In this document: positions 1-9,270 of the stretch, one piece after another
Position numbering within the stretch: the first letter of the stretch is position 1
How the letters are laid out: the number at the start of each line of letters is the position of its first letter
Assembly: GCA_018433885.1 (NCBI GenBank)
Contig: JAHDQK010000003.1
Span: 1-64,000, forward strand
Origin: Candidatus Cloacimonadota bacterium
Lineage (GTDB): Bacteria > Cloacimonadota > Cloacimonadia > Cloacimonadales > Cloacimonadaceae
DNA: 64,000 nt
Reading direction: 5' to 3'
Notes under the pieces: generated by a model
What the model was told of the DNA's origin: nothing
Seen by the model: the letters and a program-made list of their open reading frames with translations, nothing else
Databases searched by the model: none
Made by a program: the position numbers and the translations under genes

Positions 1-3000
1 AGGCGTAGTAGATATATCCCAGAACTAGCTGTGCGTTTATTCATGTCCGAGCCATCCCAGGTAAGCGAATGACTTCCGGCTGCAAGAGGTCCATTATGCA
101 GAGTTTTCACCAATTGCCCCCGGACGTTATATACCTGAATATTGACCTTGGCGGCTTCATTGAGATTGAAGCTTACCCTGGTGGATGGATTGAAGGGGTT
201 GGGATAATTCAAGATATCCGCAGCCACCACCATGTTTACGTTTTCCTCATTTGAGGAGGGATCCACCACCACCGTGTTTGAGGGTTCGGAAAATCCGGAA
301 TCGTATTCTGCCACGATATGATAGGAAGTGCTTACATCCAGATCCACCGGCTCTTGATAGTACTCCTCAAATTCAGTTAGGGCAGATACATATTCGCCAT
401 CTTTATAGACCTGATATCCGGTAAGCATGGGATACAATCCCCGTGTTTGAGGCACTACAATCTCGTTTTGCTGAAACTTGATTTTGAACTTCCAATTCTG
501 TGAGATACCATGCTCCTCAAAGAGATCTGTATAAGTATCCCCTATCACGATCCCATTTGCGCCCGCCACCGGCTCTAAAGAGTTGTCCAACATCAATCCG
601 GCGGAGGTTTCCAGCTCCACTCTATAGGAATTTTGGATCATTTCCACAAACAGTGCTCTACAATCCACATAGTTCCAGGTATTGGGCAGCGGGTTTTCCA
701 GCAGGGTTTCAAAACACAGGAATTCAAACTCGGGATCATTAAGATTGAACACTCTGATGGACACAGGGGCTACGGTTTCCGGGATAAAAGCGATACCCAC
801 ACTACTATGATGGATATAGCTCATCAATTCTCCCGGCGCGAAATGGACATAGGCTACCATATTTTCTCCGGCAAAAGGAGAGGGCGTTTCACCCGGTGAA
901 TCCTTGCCCAGGATGCGATAACCATCGTCCGGACGCACCCAGGTGAGTTCCACCATTTCATTTTCCACGCTTGCACTGAGGTTTGTAGCCGGGGCATACA
1001 CCGGAGGACCCGCCACTACCTGAACGAATTCTGACTCCGCAAATCCATCCTGATACACGGCTCTTATTATATATTCATACACATCGCCAAACACGACATC
1101 CGTATCCGTGTAAGTGTTCTCCTGGATCAAGAAATCCATCTCGCTGTAATCTCCCCCAGCCATCTTTACAATGCGGTAACCTAGGAAATCACGATTGGGG
1201 AGTTGGGGAGGAATCCAGCTCAACTGTACCCCGCTTTCACAGCCGATAGCAGATACCTCCGAGGGAGGCATCAACCAGCGATATTCATATATCTGGCTCT
1301 GTAACACACTGCCGTCGAGATACATGGCTTCCAATTGATACTGAACGACAGTATCGTTTTCCAAAACGTAATCCGGACACATGATCTGGATCAGGTTTTG
1401 CTGAGGATCAAAAGCGGTCTCACTAAAGATTGTCACACCGTTTCGCAACAAGGATAGTGAGTTCAATCCGCCGCGCACCTGATACGCCTTGATGTCGATG
1501 TTGGCATAAGGCGCACCCTCCAGAGGTGTAGTGGATATTACTTGATTGATGGCAAGCTCTGATGCATGAATCAATAAACTGTTTGAGATATTGCTTTCTA
1601 CATTTCCGTATTGAGCCGTCACATAAAAGATATTATCTCCCCAAGGCAGGGATTCCTGGTAGTAGAAAGGATCCTCAAGCGGGCTGGGGTTTTGGCGAAC
1701 ATGGTTTCGATATACATTGTAACCCAAGAAGTTCCGCTGTTCCCATGGTTCATATTCGGTAGCCATTAGACGGATCATTGCCGCATCACCCTCACAAACC
1801 TCCCAAGCATTCTCGCTATCGTAACTGAAGTATGTGCGGCTATCGTCCGTAGGTGAAATTCCTAGGCTATACAAAGAGCCGTTTTGGAATTTTACTCCCA
1901 AATAGATGGGAGTCTGAGGAGGCACATCCATCAATAGCGGAAACTGCTGCCACTGAGGATATCCCGGAACGCGCGGCACAAACTCGAAAACTTGAGGGTT
2001 ATCGAAAACCGGGTTATTCAGATCTGGCATCCCATCAGACTCGTAAAACGCTACAATTTCTACATTTGTTGGCATCATACTTTGTAACGCCAACTTGATG
2101 GCTCGGACATTCAACATCCACTCCCGCTCAAACTTTACGACCATGTATTCGCATTCATTGATCATAAATGGCTGATAGAAGTATGAGGCGGGAGGGGTAT
2201 CGTAAGCAAGCTCCAATATCCCATCATCGGGATACAGATGCACGCCTTGCCAGTTTAGGTGCACATTAACTCCGTTTTCACCGTGGTACACCGAACCCAG
2301 CAGAGAGTAAGGATCCATGATGGCAGGATCCTCTGGCTGCAAGATGAAATTGTGATTGGTGGAGGCATCCGACTCAAGCCCGGTGAGCTCCGCAATAGCA
2401 TCGGCGTAGCCAAATGCATTTGTAGTAACAGTTAAACTGGTAGCTGGTTGCACCTGGATATTGTAGGCTCCCAAGTAGTCTGAACGAGCATAATTGAACC
2501 CATCTGAGATCAAGGCATCTGCCACTGGCTCGGATGCAGAGTTCGTGATCGTTCCGGAGATAGTAGCAGGAGCCTGATAATCTTGATCAGTAAGCAGAAT
2601 ATCGTCTATCCGCCAAAAAAGCAGAGCAGCGCTATCGGCACCAAAGGCACGAAAGCGCAATTGCAGACAATCACCCGCTATGGGAGTGGGGAAATCGTAG
2701 TCATATAGCTGAAGAGGGTCCATAACCTCCCCTGGGTAGGCAACTACAGAGAAGATATTGATCCATTCGGATCCATCGATGCAATACTCCACTGCCATAG
2801 AATCTGCAGATTCAGGCTCCAGCGCGATACCCAGCATGGCAAACTTCAGGTTGAGGTTGGTCACGCCGCTGATATCAAACTCTTTTGAGAGTAGAAATTG
2901 TTGATAGTCTTGGATAAAGGGATATCCCGCAAAGCGCAGATGGTAGCCGTTGGCATTAGTTATCTGCCAGTTTCCCTGGCGAGGATTGACCTCCCAGCTA

Positions 3001-3098
3001 TTGGCGGAAAAGCATCCCGCATCCCAACCCTCATGCAGATAAACTGCATGAAGGAAGGAAAGGGCGGAAAGCATTATGATAAAGATGAATTTTTTCAT
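1..3098 (-). CDS. Very large secreted protein with C-terminal sorting domain (3' end beyond window)
   Basis: The frame is open from an ATG at 3098 to the left edge, with 1032 codons visible; the stop lies outside. AGGTGAAAAT precedes the start. Residues 1-18 form a signal peptide (MKKFIFIIMLSALSFLHA). A jelly-roll-like 'choice-of-anchor' region follows (about 20-165), then a carboxypeptidase-regulatory-like beta-sandwich (about 168-250, starting PATISGTITN). Several fibronectin-III-like segments come next, including one with the LSWIPPQLPNRDFLGY pattern. The last visible part is a Por/type IX-type sorting domain (YPNPFNPSTRVSFNL, later SSGIYLLR), so only about 20 residues are probably missing. 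It starts 9 bases after the propeller gene and is the last visible gene of a three-gene leftward operon. The domain set implies an exported, surface-attached or released protein. Its ligand or substrate cannot be read from the sequence. Confidence 0.9.
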   Translation of the reverse strand, partial: MKKFIFIIMLSALSFLHAVYLHEGWDAGCFSANSWEVNPRQGNWQITNANGYHLRFAGYPFIQDYQQFLLSKEFDISGVTNLNLKFAMLGIALEPESADSMAVEYCIDGSEWINIFSVVAYPGEVMDPLQLYDYDFPTPIAGDCLQLRFRAFGADSAALLFWRIDDILLTDQDYQAPATISGTITNSASEPVADALISDGFNYARSDYLGAYNIQVQPATSLTVTTNAFGYADAIAELTGLESDASTNHNFILQPEDPAIMDPYSLLGSVYHGENGVNVHLNWQGVHLYPDDGILELAYDTPPASYFYQPFMINECEYMVVKFEREWMLNVRAIKLALQSMMPTNVEIVAFYESDGMPDLNNPVFDNPQVFEFVPRVPGYPQWQQFPLLMDVPPQTPIYLGVKFQNGSLYSLGISPTDDSRTYFSYDSENAWEVCEGDAAMIRLMATEYEPWEQRNFLGYNVYRNHVRQNPSPLEDPFYYQESLPWGDNIFYVTAQYGNVESNISNSLLIHASELAINQVISTTPLEGAPYANIDIKAYQVRGGLNSLSLLRNGVTIFSETAFDPQQNLIQIMCPDYVLENDTVVQYQLEAMYLDGSVLQSQIYEYRWLMPPSEVSAIGCESGVQLSWIPPQLPNRDFLGYRIVKMAGGDYSEMDFLIQENTYTDTDVVFGDVYEYIIRAVYQDGFAESEFVQVVAGPPVYAPATNLSASVENEMVELTWVRPDDGYRILGKDSPGETPSPFAGENMVAYVHFAPGELMSYIHHSSVGIAFIPETVAPVSIRVFNLNDPEFEFLCFETLLENPLPNTWNYVDCRALFVEMIQNSYRVELETSAGLMLDNSLEPVAGANGIVIGDTYTDLFEEHGISQNWKFKIKFQQNEIVVPQTRGLYPMLTGYQVYKDGEYVSALTEFEEYYQEPVDLDVSTSYHIVAEYDSGFSEPSNTVVVDPSSNEENVNMVVAADILNYPNPFNPSTRVSFNLNEAAKVNIQVYNVRGQLVKTLHNGPLAAGSHSLTWDGSDMNKRTASSGIYLLR

Positions 3099-3106
3099 AT
3101 TTTCAC

Positions 3107-5533
3107 CTATTTCATCAAGGTCATTTTGTGAATTAGCTGATTATCGCGGGTTTTTACCCGTACCAAATAGACGCCGCTGGAACAAGGATATCCGGAATCT
3201 GTAACTCCATTCCAGCCGAGCTGAGTTCTACCCTTGTTTTCCATGAATGCAGGATAGGACTTCACCAATTGCCCTTTCAGGTTATAGATGCCCACTTCCA
3301 CTTTGCCGGATTCCGGAACTTCAAAACTGATAACAGTATCAGGATTGAAGGGATTGGGGAAGTTTTGCACCTGCAACTCAGGGGTGGGTGATTGAGCGTC
3401 TTCTTGCGAAGAATAGCTGTAAGACATTGCATACAAACCACCATTATGAGGGTTGATCCACAAGGTACCTCGATAGTCCGCACAAACCTGGTTGATCATG
3501 TTTGTGGGCAAGGGACTGTTTTCCCTGGTGTATGCGCTTACAACTCCTTCCCGGTAATGAAGAAGACCATTGCCGATGCTGGATATCCAGAGCCCTCCGT
3601 GTTCGTCTATGCAGAGATCAGTCACGCTTACGTTACTGAACTCTGCGATGTTCCGCAAACCATCGGCAGTAAACTGAGCCAATCCATCATCGGTACCGAT
3701 CCACAAGGAACCGTCTTCAGCAAAAGCCAGACTCGTTACCAGCCAGGTTGGAAGGTTGGAGTTCTGCGGATGGAAGTGTTCCCAGACAAAATTGGCAGGA
3801 TCGCTGATATCCACCCTGAACAAGCCGGATGTGCAAGCCACCCAAACAACCGGTTCGGTGTGGCTTGCCAGGATATCTTGGATGCTATCTGAGAAATTGG
3901 GAACATTAGTATTATCATAAACAGTCCAATCCACCATATCATATACCGCCAAGCCCATGTTGTTTGTACCTGCCCAAATATAGCCATTGTAGTCTTCCTG
4001 GGCAAGTTTGGCGTAGATAAAGGGATATCCCGTATTGGAGGTATCGTAGTGGATCCAGCCAGAATCTGTTCTTCTGCACACCGAACCATACATATCGAAG
4101 AGAAGCGCTGCGCTGTCGTTGGAATCTCCCGTAGCGATAAGGAGGCTTCCATCCAAAGCCCAAGCGACGTCGTTTACCACATAGTTTTGGTAATCATCAT
4201 AATTGAAATTGTACCATTGAGATTCGTCGTAATGTAATAGCGAAGACCGGGTGGGAAGATCTCCCCATACATACCATCCGGTACCGAAGTAAGTATTGCC
4301 ATTGGCATCGGAATCCATACACCAGAAGTTGTTGATTCCCTTCACCGGAATGCCGGGATCCGTGTTTGGCATGGTGAATTCTCCGTTTTCGAAAGTAACC
4401 AGAGAGTCGTCGTATTTCGCTACCCAGATCCGATCCTGAGAATCCACCCAGATGTTCTGGATATAATAGCCCTCTACTACAGAATTCGGATCCGGTAAGG
4501 TTTCCCAATTGGTCTGATCAAACCGGTTCACGACTGACGAGAGTCCATTTACATAGATGTTGTCGGCAGAATCTATCGCCACATCCCAGTAAGAGGTCTC
4601 ATAAGGCGCCGCATAGCGGGTGAATTGGTAACCATCATATTTGAAGAGCGCTGTATCCACAGAACCAGTAAGCGCGAACCAGAGATTTCCTGCGCTATCT
4701 TCCGCGATATTTTTGATTTCCCAATATTTGAGCTCTTCTTCGGGGTCGTCCACGATCTCGTCGTCGAAGGCTTGCCAATCGTCTCCTACTATTCTCAACA
4801 GGCCTCCACCTTCATAGGGATCCGGATCTACGTCTCCCGTGAAGGTTGCCCAAAGTGCACCATCGGAGGCTAGATGGAACGATAACACTGTGTTGGCAGG
4901 CATCGCGGAGTTGTGTTTGGTATAATAAGTCCAAGTTCCGCTCTGAGGATCATAACAGGACATCCCGCCCTGATGATATCCGTTCATGGAGTAGCCGACC
5001 CATACCCTGCCCTGGATATCTTCGCCCAAACAGTTTATGATGTTGGAACTAAACGGCGCATTCTCGTAATTCAGAACCGTCCACGTGCCATCAGTACGAA
5101 GAATACTGATCCCCCCACAAACGTCATCGTCGGTTACCATCGCCACGTGTGCGAACCAGATATCGCCAGATGAATGAATCATCATATCCGAGATATAGTT
5201 TGAGTTCAAACCACTGTTTGCCGTGGTAACCAAACTCGCGCTATTGGCAATGCGATTGTACTTCAACAATCCCATTGGGCTGGCAAACCAGATGGTATTC
5301 CCATCCTCCAGCATAGCGGAGAAATTGTAGGGATTCAGATATGCCCGCCAGTCTGTAGGTTCGGCGATAGCAGGATCAAACCGGGGTCTATCTATAGGGG
5401 TGTCCATCGGGAATCGGGAGAGATCCCTGGGTAGGATTTCGTAAGATGCAAACAAGCTCCAAACGAAGCCGAGTAACATAAGGATCATGATGATGATCCG
5501 AGCACGAATGAAGTGATAGTTAAAGCGAGACAT
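3107..5533 (-). CDS. Secreted beta-propeller protein (two-component-regulator propeller repeats) with sorting domain
   Basis: This is an 808-residue protein. A hydrophobic N-terminal segment (about 13-31) serves as signal peptide or anchor. Residues 60-700 hold many repeats of the type 'G.IWFA....GLL.Y' and 'GSLWIGTDDGLAQF'. These are Reg_prop repeats, known chiefly as the periplasmic sensor of hybrid two-component systems in Bacteroidota. The C-terminus (about 725-808) has the PNPFNPDTVISFEVPESG and SSGVYLVRV features of a type IX-like sorting domain. There is no kinase or transmembrane relay, so this is a free exported propeller. AAGGAGGAAAA precedes the ATG, which overlaps the end of the upstream receiver gene by 14 bases. 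The propeller may bind a polysaccharide or peptide ligand, by analogy only. Confidence 0.9.
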   Translation of the reverse strand: MSRFNYHFIRARIIIMILMLLGFVWSLFASYEILPRDLSRFPMDTPIDRPRFDPAIAEPTDWRAYLNPYNFSAMLEDGNTIWFASPMGLLKYNRIANSASLVTTANSGLNSNYISDMMIHSSGDIWFAHVAMVTDDDVCGGISILRTDGTWTVLNYENAPFSSNIINCLGEDIQGRVWVGYSMNGYHQGGMSCYDPQSGTWTYYTKHNSAMPANTVLSFHLASDGALWATFTGDVDPDPYEGGGLLRIVGDDWQAFDDEIVDDPEEELKYWEIKNIAEDSAGNLWFALTGSVDTALFKYDGYQFTRYAAPYETSYWDVAIDSADNIYVNGLSSVVNRFDQTNWETLPDPNSVVEGYYIQNIWVDSQDRIWVAKYDDSLVTFENGEFTMPNTDPGIPVKGINNFWCMDSDANGNTYFGTGWYVWGDLPTRSSLLHYDESQWYNFNYDDYQNYVVNDVAWALDGSLLIATGDSNDSAALLFDMYGSVCRRTDSGWIHYDTSNTGYPFIYAKLAQEDYNGYIWAGTNNMGLAVYDMVDWTVYDNTNVPNFSDSIQDILASHTEPVVWVACTSGLFRVDISDPANFVWEHFHPQNSNLPTWLVTSLAFAEDGSLWIGTDDGLAQFTADGLRNIAEFSNVSVTDLCIDEHGGLWISSIGNGLLHYREGVVSAYTRENSPLPTNMINQVCADYRGTLWINPHNGGLYAMSYSYSSQEDAQSPTPELQVQNFPNPFNPDTVISFEVPESGKVEVGIYNLKGQLVKSYPAFMENKGRTQLGWNGVTDSGYPCSSGVYLVRVKTRDNQLIHKMTLMK

Positions 5534-5891
5534 TTTTCCTCCTTGAATCGCTAGCTATGAGATCCAGAATATCCCGTAGGATAAACGGTTTTTCTTTGAT
5601 GATGAGCTTGGAATTTGTAAAGCGTTCCCCGGGAAGCGAGATGGGGAAATCCGAATACACCAGGATCTTCGCCTGGCAGGCAATTCTGGATACTCCGCAC
5701 AGCAACCAATGGCAGAGTTCCGGATTGATATCGTAATCCACTATCAATGCCTCCAGAATGTCCGGTTCTTCCATGATAACGGCGCAAGAATCGCTATACT
5801 TGCAAAAGAACCTGGCATCGACTCCTGCTCGTGAAAGCAGTCCTTTCAAGCTTTTACTGATGAGATCATCCTTTACTATGACGGCAACCAT
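5520..5891 (-). CDS. Stand-alone response-regulator receiver domain
   Basis: The frame opens further upstream, but the ATG at 5891 is preceded by AAGGAGAATTT and gives a 123-residue single receiver domain, the usual size. Receiver features seen are the acidic pair D8/D9 after the first strand (AVIVKDD), a probable phosphoacceptor D52 in LIVDYDINP, a Ser after strand 4 (ILVYSD) and Lys-Pro after strand 5 (IIKEKPF). The loop after D52 is one residue longer than usual. There is no output domain. It heads an operon with two large secreted proteins and diverges from a kinase-like/sigma-54-activator pair. It could act as a phosphate acceptor or a protein-binding switch; its partner is unknown. Confidence 0.75.
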   Translation of the reverse strand: MVAVIVKDDLISKSLKGLLSRAGVDARFFCKYSDSCAVIMEEPDILEALIVDYDINPELCHWLLCGVSRIACQAKILVYSDFPISLPGERFTNSKLIIKEKPFILRDILDLIASDSRRKNVSL

Positions 5892-6129
5892 AAATTCTCC
5901 TTTGCAATTGTTAAACTCAACAATCGAGCCAATCATGGGGACGGGGGGCATGAGCAACATAAGACATTGCGTTTCATGCAATTGCATTCGGCAAGGATCA
6001 CTGTGCTGCATGTTCATAACAGATAAACGATCATTTATAGATAGTCCAAAACGGATAAATAATGATTCCGCGTGCTTGGCTTGCATTTTTCTCTGGACAA
6101 AATCTGCACTTGACACAATTATCCCAAAC

Positions 6130-7797
6130 ATGGATACGAAACGCTTGGACGAGATCAAAGAGAAACTGAAGGAGAGCTTGGAGCCGCAGTTGAGGGCTTC
6201 GCTTCTTTTGGAAATTGCGGCAGAAGCATGGAAAACAAGCTCTTACACCGAGGGCAAGACCTTTGCCGAGGCTGCTCTGGAATTGGGTGTGAATCTTGCC
6301 GATGAGAGCATTCAAGCCCGGGCGAGCCATCTCATCGGGACTTTCTATGCCTATCTGGATGATTACGACGCTGCCTTGGACTACTATCTCAGAGCCCAGG
6401 TTCTGAACCACAGAATAGCCAATGCCATCTGGGAAGCAGAGTGTTTTAACAGCATGGGCGATATTTTTATCCGCTTGGGAAATCTCCCTAAAGCCAAAGA
6501 TTGCTTTGAGGAGGCATATCGGCTACATCCGGATTATGAGCGGTCTATCAATAATCTTGGATACTTACGCATGATGGAGGGCAAGCTGGATGAGGCGATC
6601 GGTTTTTACCGAAAAGCAATCGAGGTGGCAAAGACAAATAAGCACACTCGTAGCATCATCATCAGTCATATCAATATCAGCGACGTATTCTGCAAAAAAG
6701 GCAAGCCCAACGAAGCGCGCCTGGAACTTCAGGAGGCAGAAAAGCTCTTACAGGAACCAAACATCGAGACCCCCATGGAGCTAAACTGTGCCATGAAGCA
6801 AAACCTGGCTATGGTGCATGATCTTCAGAACGATACCCAAGGTGCTCTTGCCATTTTACACGAAGCTCGGGAAATGGCAGAGCAAGCGAATCTGCAGGAT
6901 TATCTTCTTAAAACCGAGGCTTTGCTGGCAGAGCTGAACGCCAAAGTGCAAAATTGGGAAGCCGCGTATCGGGCACAATTGGCGCACAGCAAGCTGTATC
7001 GCCAGATCGTAAGCACCCGGGTAGTGCAAAAAGCAAACAGTATCCAGAGCTTTTATGCGCGTGAAAACCGGTTTCTGATCTCCATGAACCTTACAGAGCG
7101 GTCTTCCCGCTTGGCTACATTGGGGATATTATCCTCCGGGATTACTCACGAACTGAATCAACCCCTTTCTGCCATCAGAATATCCGCGGAAAGCATCCTG
7201 TATTGGTTGAAACGGGAGGAAGTTACTCTGCCCATGAATTTTAACCAGGAACTCTCCCACATCATGCAGGGGGTGGGTAGGATAGAATCTTTCCTGCGTC
7301 AGATTCGGCAATTTTGGAATTCTGGGAAGGCGGCTGAAACAGAAGCGTGTGATTTGAAAGACATCATCGAACAATCTCTTGGCATGTTGAGCCGCAGAGT
7401 CTTCGCTGCGGGAGTGGCGCTGGACTTTGAACCGGGAGAGGATGAACTTCCAGCTTTGATACTGGCACCGGTGCATCTGCAACAGATCATCATCAATCTG
7501 CTGGCTTTTTGCCTGGGAGTTCTGGAGGAAAGCATGCAGAAGAAGAAAATCCTGCGCCTGAACTATCACCATACCGAAGGTAGTATCTGCCTTGTGGTAG
7601 AGCAAAACGGCGCCAAGATTACCAAAGACATGATGAATCAATTATACAACCCCCTTTCTCCAGACACCCTCAATGCGGCATCCGAAATGGGCATGGCGAT
7701 AGTGAAATATCTCTGTGATCATTACGGCATTCGCATCGGAACGCATAACGCAGGCGAATTTTGGGGATTCCGTTTGCATCTGAGGACACAATCATGA
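6130..7797 (+). CDS. TPR histidine-kinase-like protein with degenerate ATPase domain
   Basis: The ATG at 6130 (MDTKRLDEIKEK) begins 555 residues. The open frame extends upstream to 5758, but that stretch is intergenic in character. No clear Shine-Dalgarno is seen, so the start is moderately certain. Residues about 15-290 are TPR repeats (for example NNLGYLRMMEGKLDEAI). A short linker leads to a HisKA-type helix with the H-box GITHELNQPLSAI (His340). The C-terminal ATPase-like domain is eroded. The N-box reads INLLAFCLG with Phe460 where the Mg-binding Asn belongs, and the DNGxGI box reads QNGAKI. The Gly-rich region is only partly kept. No transmembrane segment is present, so it is cytoplasmic. 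It overlaps the downstream sigma-54 activator by ATGA, so the two are co-translated. It probably acts as a scaffold, phosphatase or phospho-acceptor rather than as an autokinase. Confidence 0.85.
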   Translation: MDTKRLDEIKEKLKESLEPQLRASLLLEIAAEAWKTSSYTEGKTFAEAALELGVNLADESIQARASHLIGTFYAYLDDYDAALDYYLRAQVLNHRIANAIWEAECFNSMGDIFIRLGNLPKAKDCFEEAYRLHPDYERSINNLGYLRMMEGKLDEAIGFYRKAIEVAKTNKHTRSIIISHINISDVFCKKGKPNEARLELQEAEKLLQEPNIETPMELNCAMKQNLAMVHDLQNDTQGALAILHEAREMAEQANLQDYLLKTEALLAELNAKVQNWEAAYRAQLAHSKLYRQIVSTRVVQKANSIQSFYARENRFLISMNLTERSSRLATLGILSSGITHELNQPLSAIRISAESILYWLKREEVTLPMNFNQELSHIMQGVGRIESFLRQIRQFWNSGKAAETEACDLKDIIEQSLGMLSRRVFAAGVALDFEPGEDELPALILAPVHLQQIIINLLAFCLGVLEESMQKKKILRLNYHHTEGSICLVVEQNGAKITKDMMNQLYNPLSPDTLNAASEMGMAIVKYLCDHYGIRIGTHNAGEFWGFRLHLRTQS

Positions 7798-9224
7798 ATG
7801 TGTTGTTAATCGATAGTGACCCCCTCTTTGTGGAGGGAGTGCGAAACTTCCTAAGCTCTCAGCTGGGGCACACTTGCAGGTTTTGCAATGATATCGGGGC
7901 TGCTATGCTAAGCCTAAAGGAGCATGTTCCGGATGTAATCATCAGCGAAATGATGATGCCGGGGCTGGATAGCTTTGATCTGATAGATTTCTTGAAAGAG
8001 CAAAACTACGATGGCAGGATAATAATCCTCTCTGTGGAGGAAGATACCGAAGCGCGAATCAAAGCATTGGAATACGGTGCCGACGAGGTCCTTGCAAAAC
8101 CGCTGGCTTTGGAACTCCTGGCGATAATCCTCCACAAAATGTCCGTGTCCTTGCAGGCATCCCGCGAACTGGAGATTCTGCGCAAAGATTTTGAGGGCAG
8201 CCTGGAACGCCGCTTGGTGAGTATCAAGAAAGAACTGGCGGAGTTGCAGCAGGAATATCGGGAAGAGCTGGGAATCAGCGGAATGGGCGTCTATAGCGAA
8301 TCCATGCGGCAGATCACGCGGCTGTGTCTTCGCCTTCATCAGGATAGAGACCTTCCAGTATTGATCAGCGGCGAAACTGGCACAGGAAAAGAACTGATCG
8401 CCAGATTAATACATTTTGGAGAAGATAACATCAAGCTGCCCTTCATCTCGCTGAATTGCTCTGCGATCCCTGCTACATTATTTGAAAGCGAACTGTTTGG
8501 CTATGAACGCGGAGCCTTCACCGGGAGTAACCGCGAGGGTAAGATCGGTAAGCTGGAAATGGCAAACGGGGGAACTTTGTTGCTGGATGAAATTGGCGAT
8601 CTACCTCTGGACATGCAACCCAAGCTTCTGCGGGTGATTCAGGAAAGGGAAATGTATCGAGTGGGAGGAACCAAGCGCATTCCGCTGGATATCCGTTTTC
8701 TATTTGCAACTCATCACGATCTGCATCGAAGCGTACGAGAAAACAGATTTCGCAGCGATCTCTTTTACCGGATATCCACAGTGTATATAAAGATTCCGGC
8801 TCTTAGAGAACGAAAAGAAGAGATCATTCCTTTGGCTCAACTCTTCCTGAAACAGATCTCCGCGAAAAAGCATCAGGCTTTGAAGTTTCTTACCAATGAG
8901 ACCTCTAGGCTGCTGCGGGAGTACTCTTGGCCAGGGAACATCCGCGAATTACAGGGAGCTATGGAACGCGCATATCTGATCTCCGATGATACCGAGATTA
9001 GCCCGGAGTACTTTAGCTTCCTATTACCCAACAGCCCACTCAACTACGATTCTCTGGTGAAGCGTCAGCTTTTTTTGGAATTTCCCGTTCAGGAGTTTGA
9101 CCTCAGATCTGCAACAGCCAGCATTATTCGCAAAGCGTTGTCCCTACACAATAACAATAAAAGTAAAACCGCACGGTATCTGGGAATTTCGCTGAACAGG
9201 CTCAAGCGGTATCTTCAGAGCTGA
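7794..9224 (+). CDS. NtrC-family sigma-54 activator with Glu in place of the phosphoacceptor Asp
   Basis: The ATG at 7794 overlaps the kinase-like stop and gives 476 residues. It has an N-terminal receiver (about 1-120), an AAA+ sigma-54 interaction domain (about 165-395) and a Fis-type helix-turn-helix (about 435-476, SKTARYLGISLNRLKRYL). The receiver has the acidic pair (LLIDSD) and Lys-Pro (LAKPLA), but the phosphorylation site reads IISEMMMPG, so residue 52 is Glu. Asp-to-Glu at this site often mimics phosphorylation in NtrC-type proteins. The AAA+ core has Walker A GETGTGKE, Walker B GGTLLLDEIGDL, the FRSDLFYR region and a GAFTGS loop (residues 240-245), where GAFTGA is canonical. It should activate RpoN-dependent promoters; rpoN lies at 18128-19588. 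Its targets are unknown. Confidence 0.93.
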   Translation: MNVLLIDSDPLFVEGVRNFLSSQLGHTCRFCNDIGAAMLSLKEHVPDVIISEMMMPGLDSFDLIDFLKEQNYDGRIIILSVEEDTEARIKALEYGADEVLAKPLALELLAIILHKMSVSLQASRELEILRKDFEGSLERRLVSIKKELAELQQEYREELGISGMGVYSESMRQITRLCLRLHQDRDLPVLISGETGTGKELIARLIHFGEDNIKLPFISLNCSAIPATLFESELFGYERGAFTGSNREGKIGKLEMANGGTLLLDEIGDLPLDMQPKLLRVIQEREMYRVGGTKRIPLDIRFLFATHHDLHRSVRENRFRSDLFYRISTVYIKIPALRERKEEIIPLAQLFLKQISAKKHQALKFLTNETSRLLREYSWPGNIRELQGAMERAYLISDDTEISPEYFSFLLPNSPLNYDSLVKRQLFLEFPVQEFDLRSATASIIRKALSLHNNNKSKTARYLGISLNRLKRYLQS

Positions 9225-9270
9225 GCGGAGAGGGCTTCCTTCTATATGGCGGATTTGCTTGTGTGGAGGC

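Noticed and set aside
6100-6125. GG-N-GC spacing upstream of the kinase-like gene as a sigma-54 promoter
   Set aside because: The only candidate (GGACAAAATCTGC) has 9 instead of 10 bases between GG and GC, a spacing not tolerated by sigma-54.
5892-6158. N-terminal extension of the lone receiver to 6158
   Set aside because: The extension has no receiver or signal features, while an ideal ribosome site stands before the ATG at 5891.
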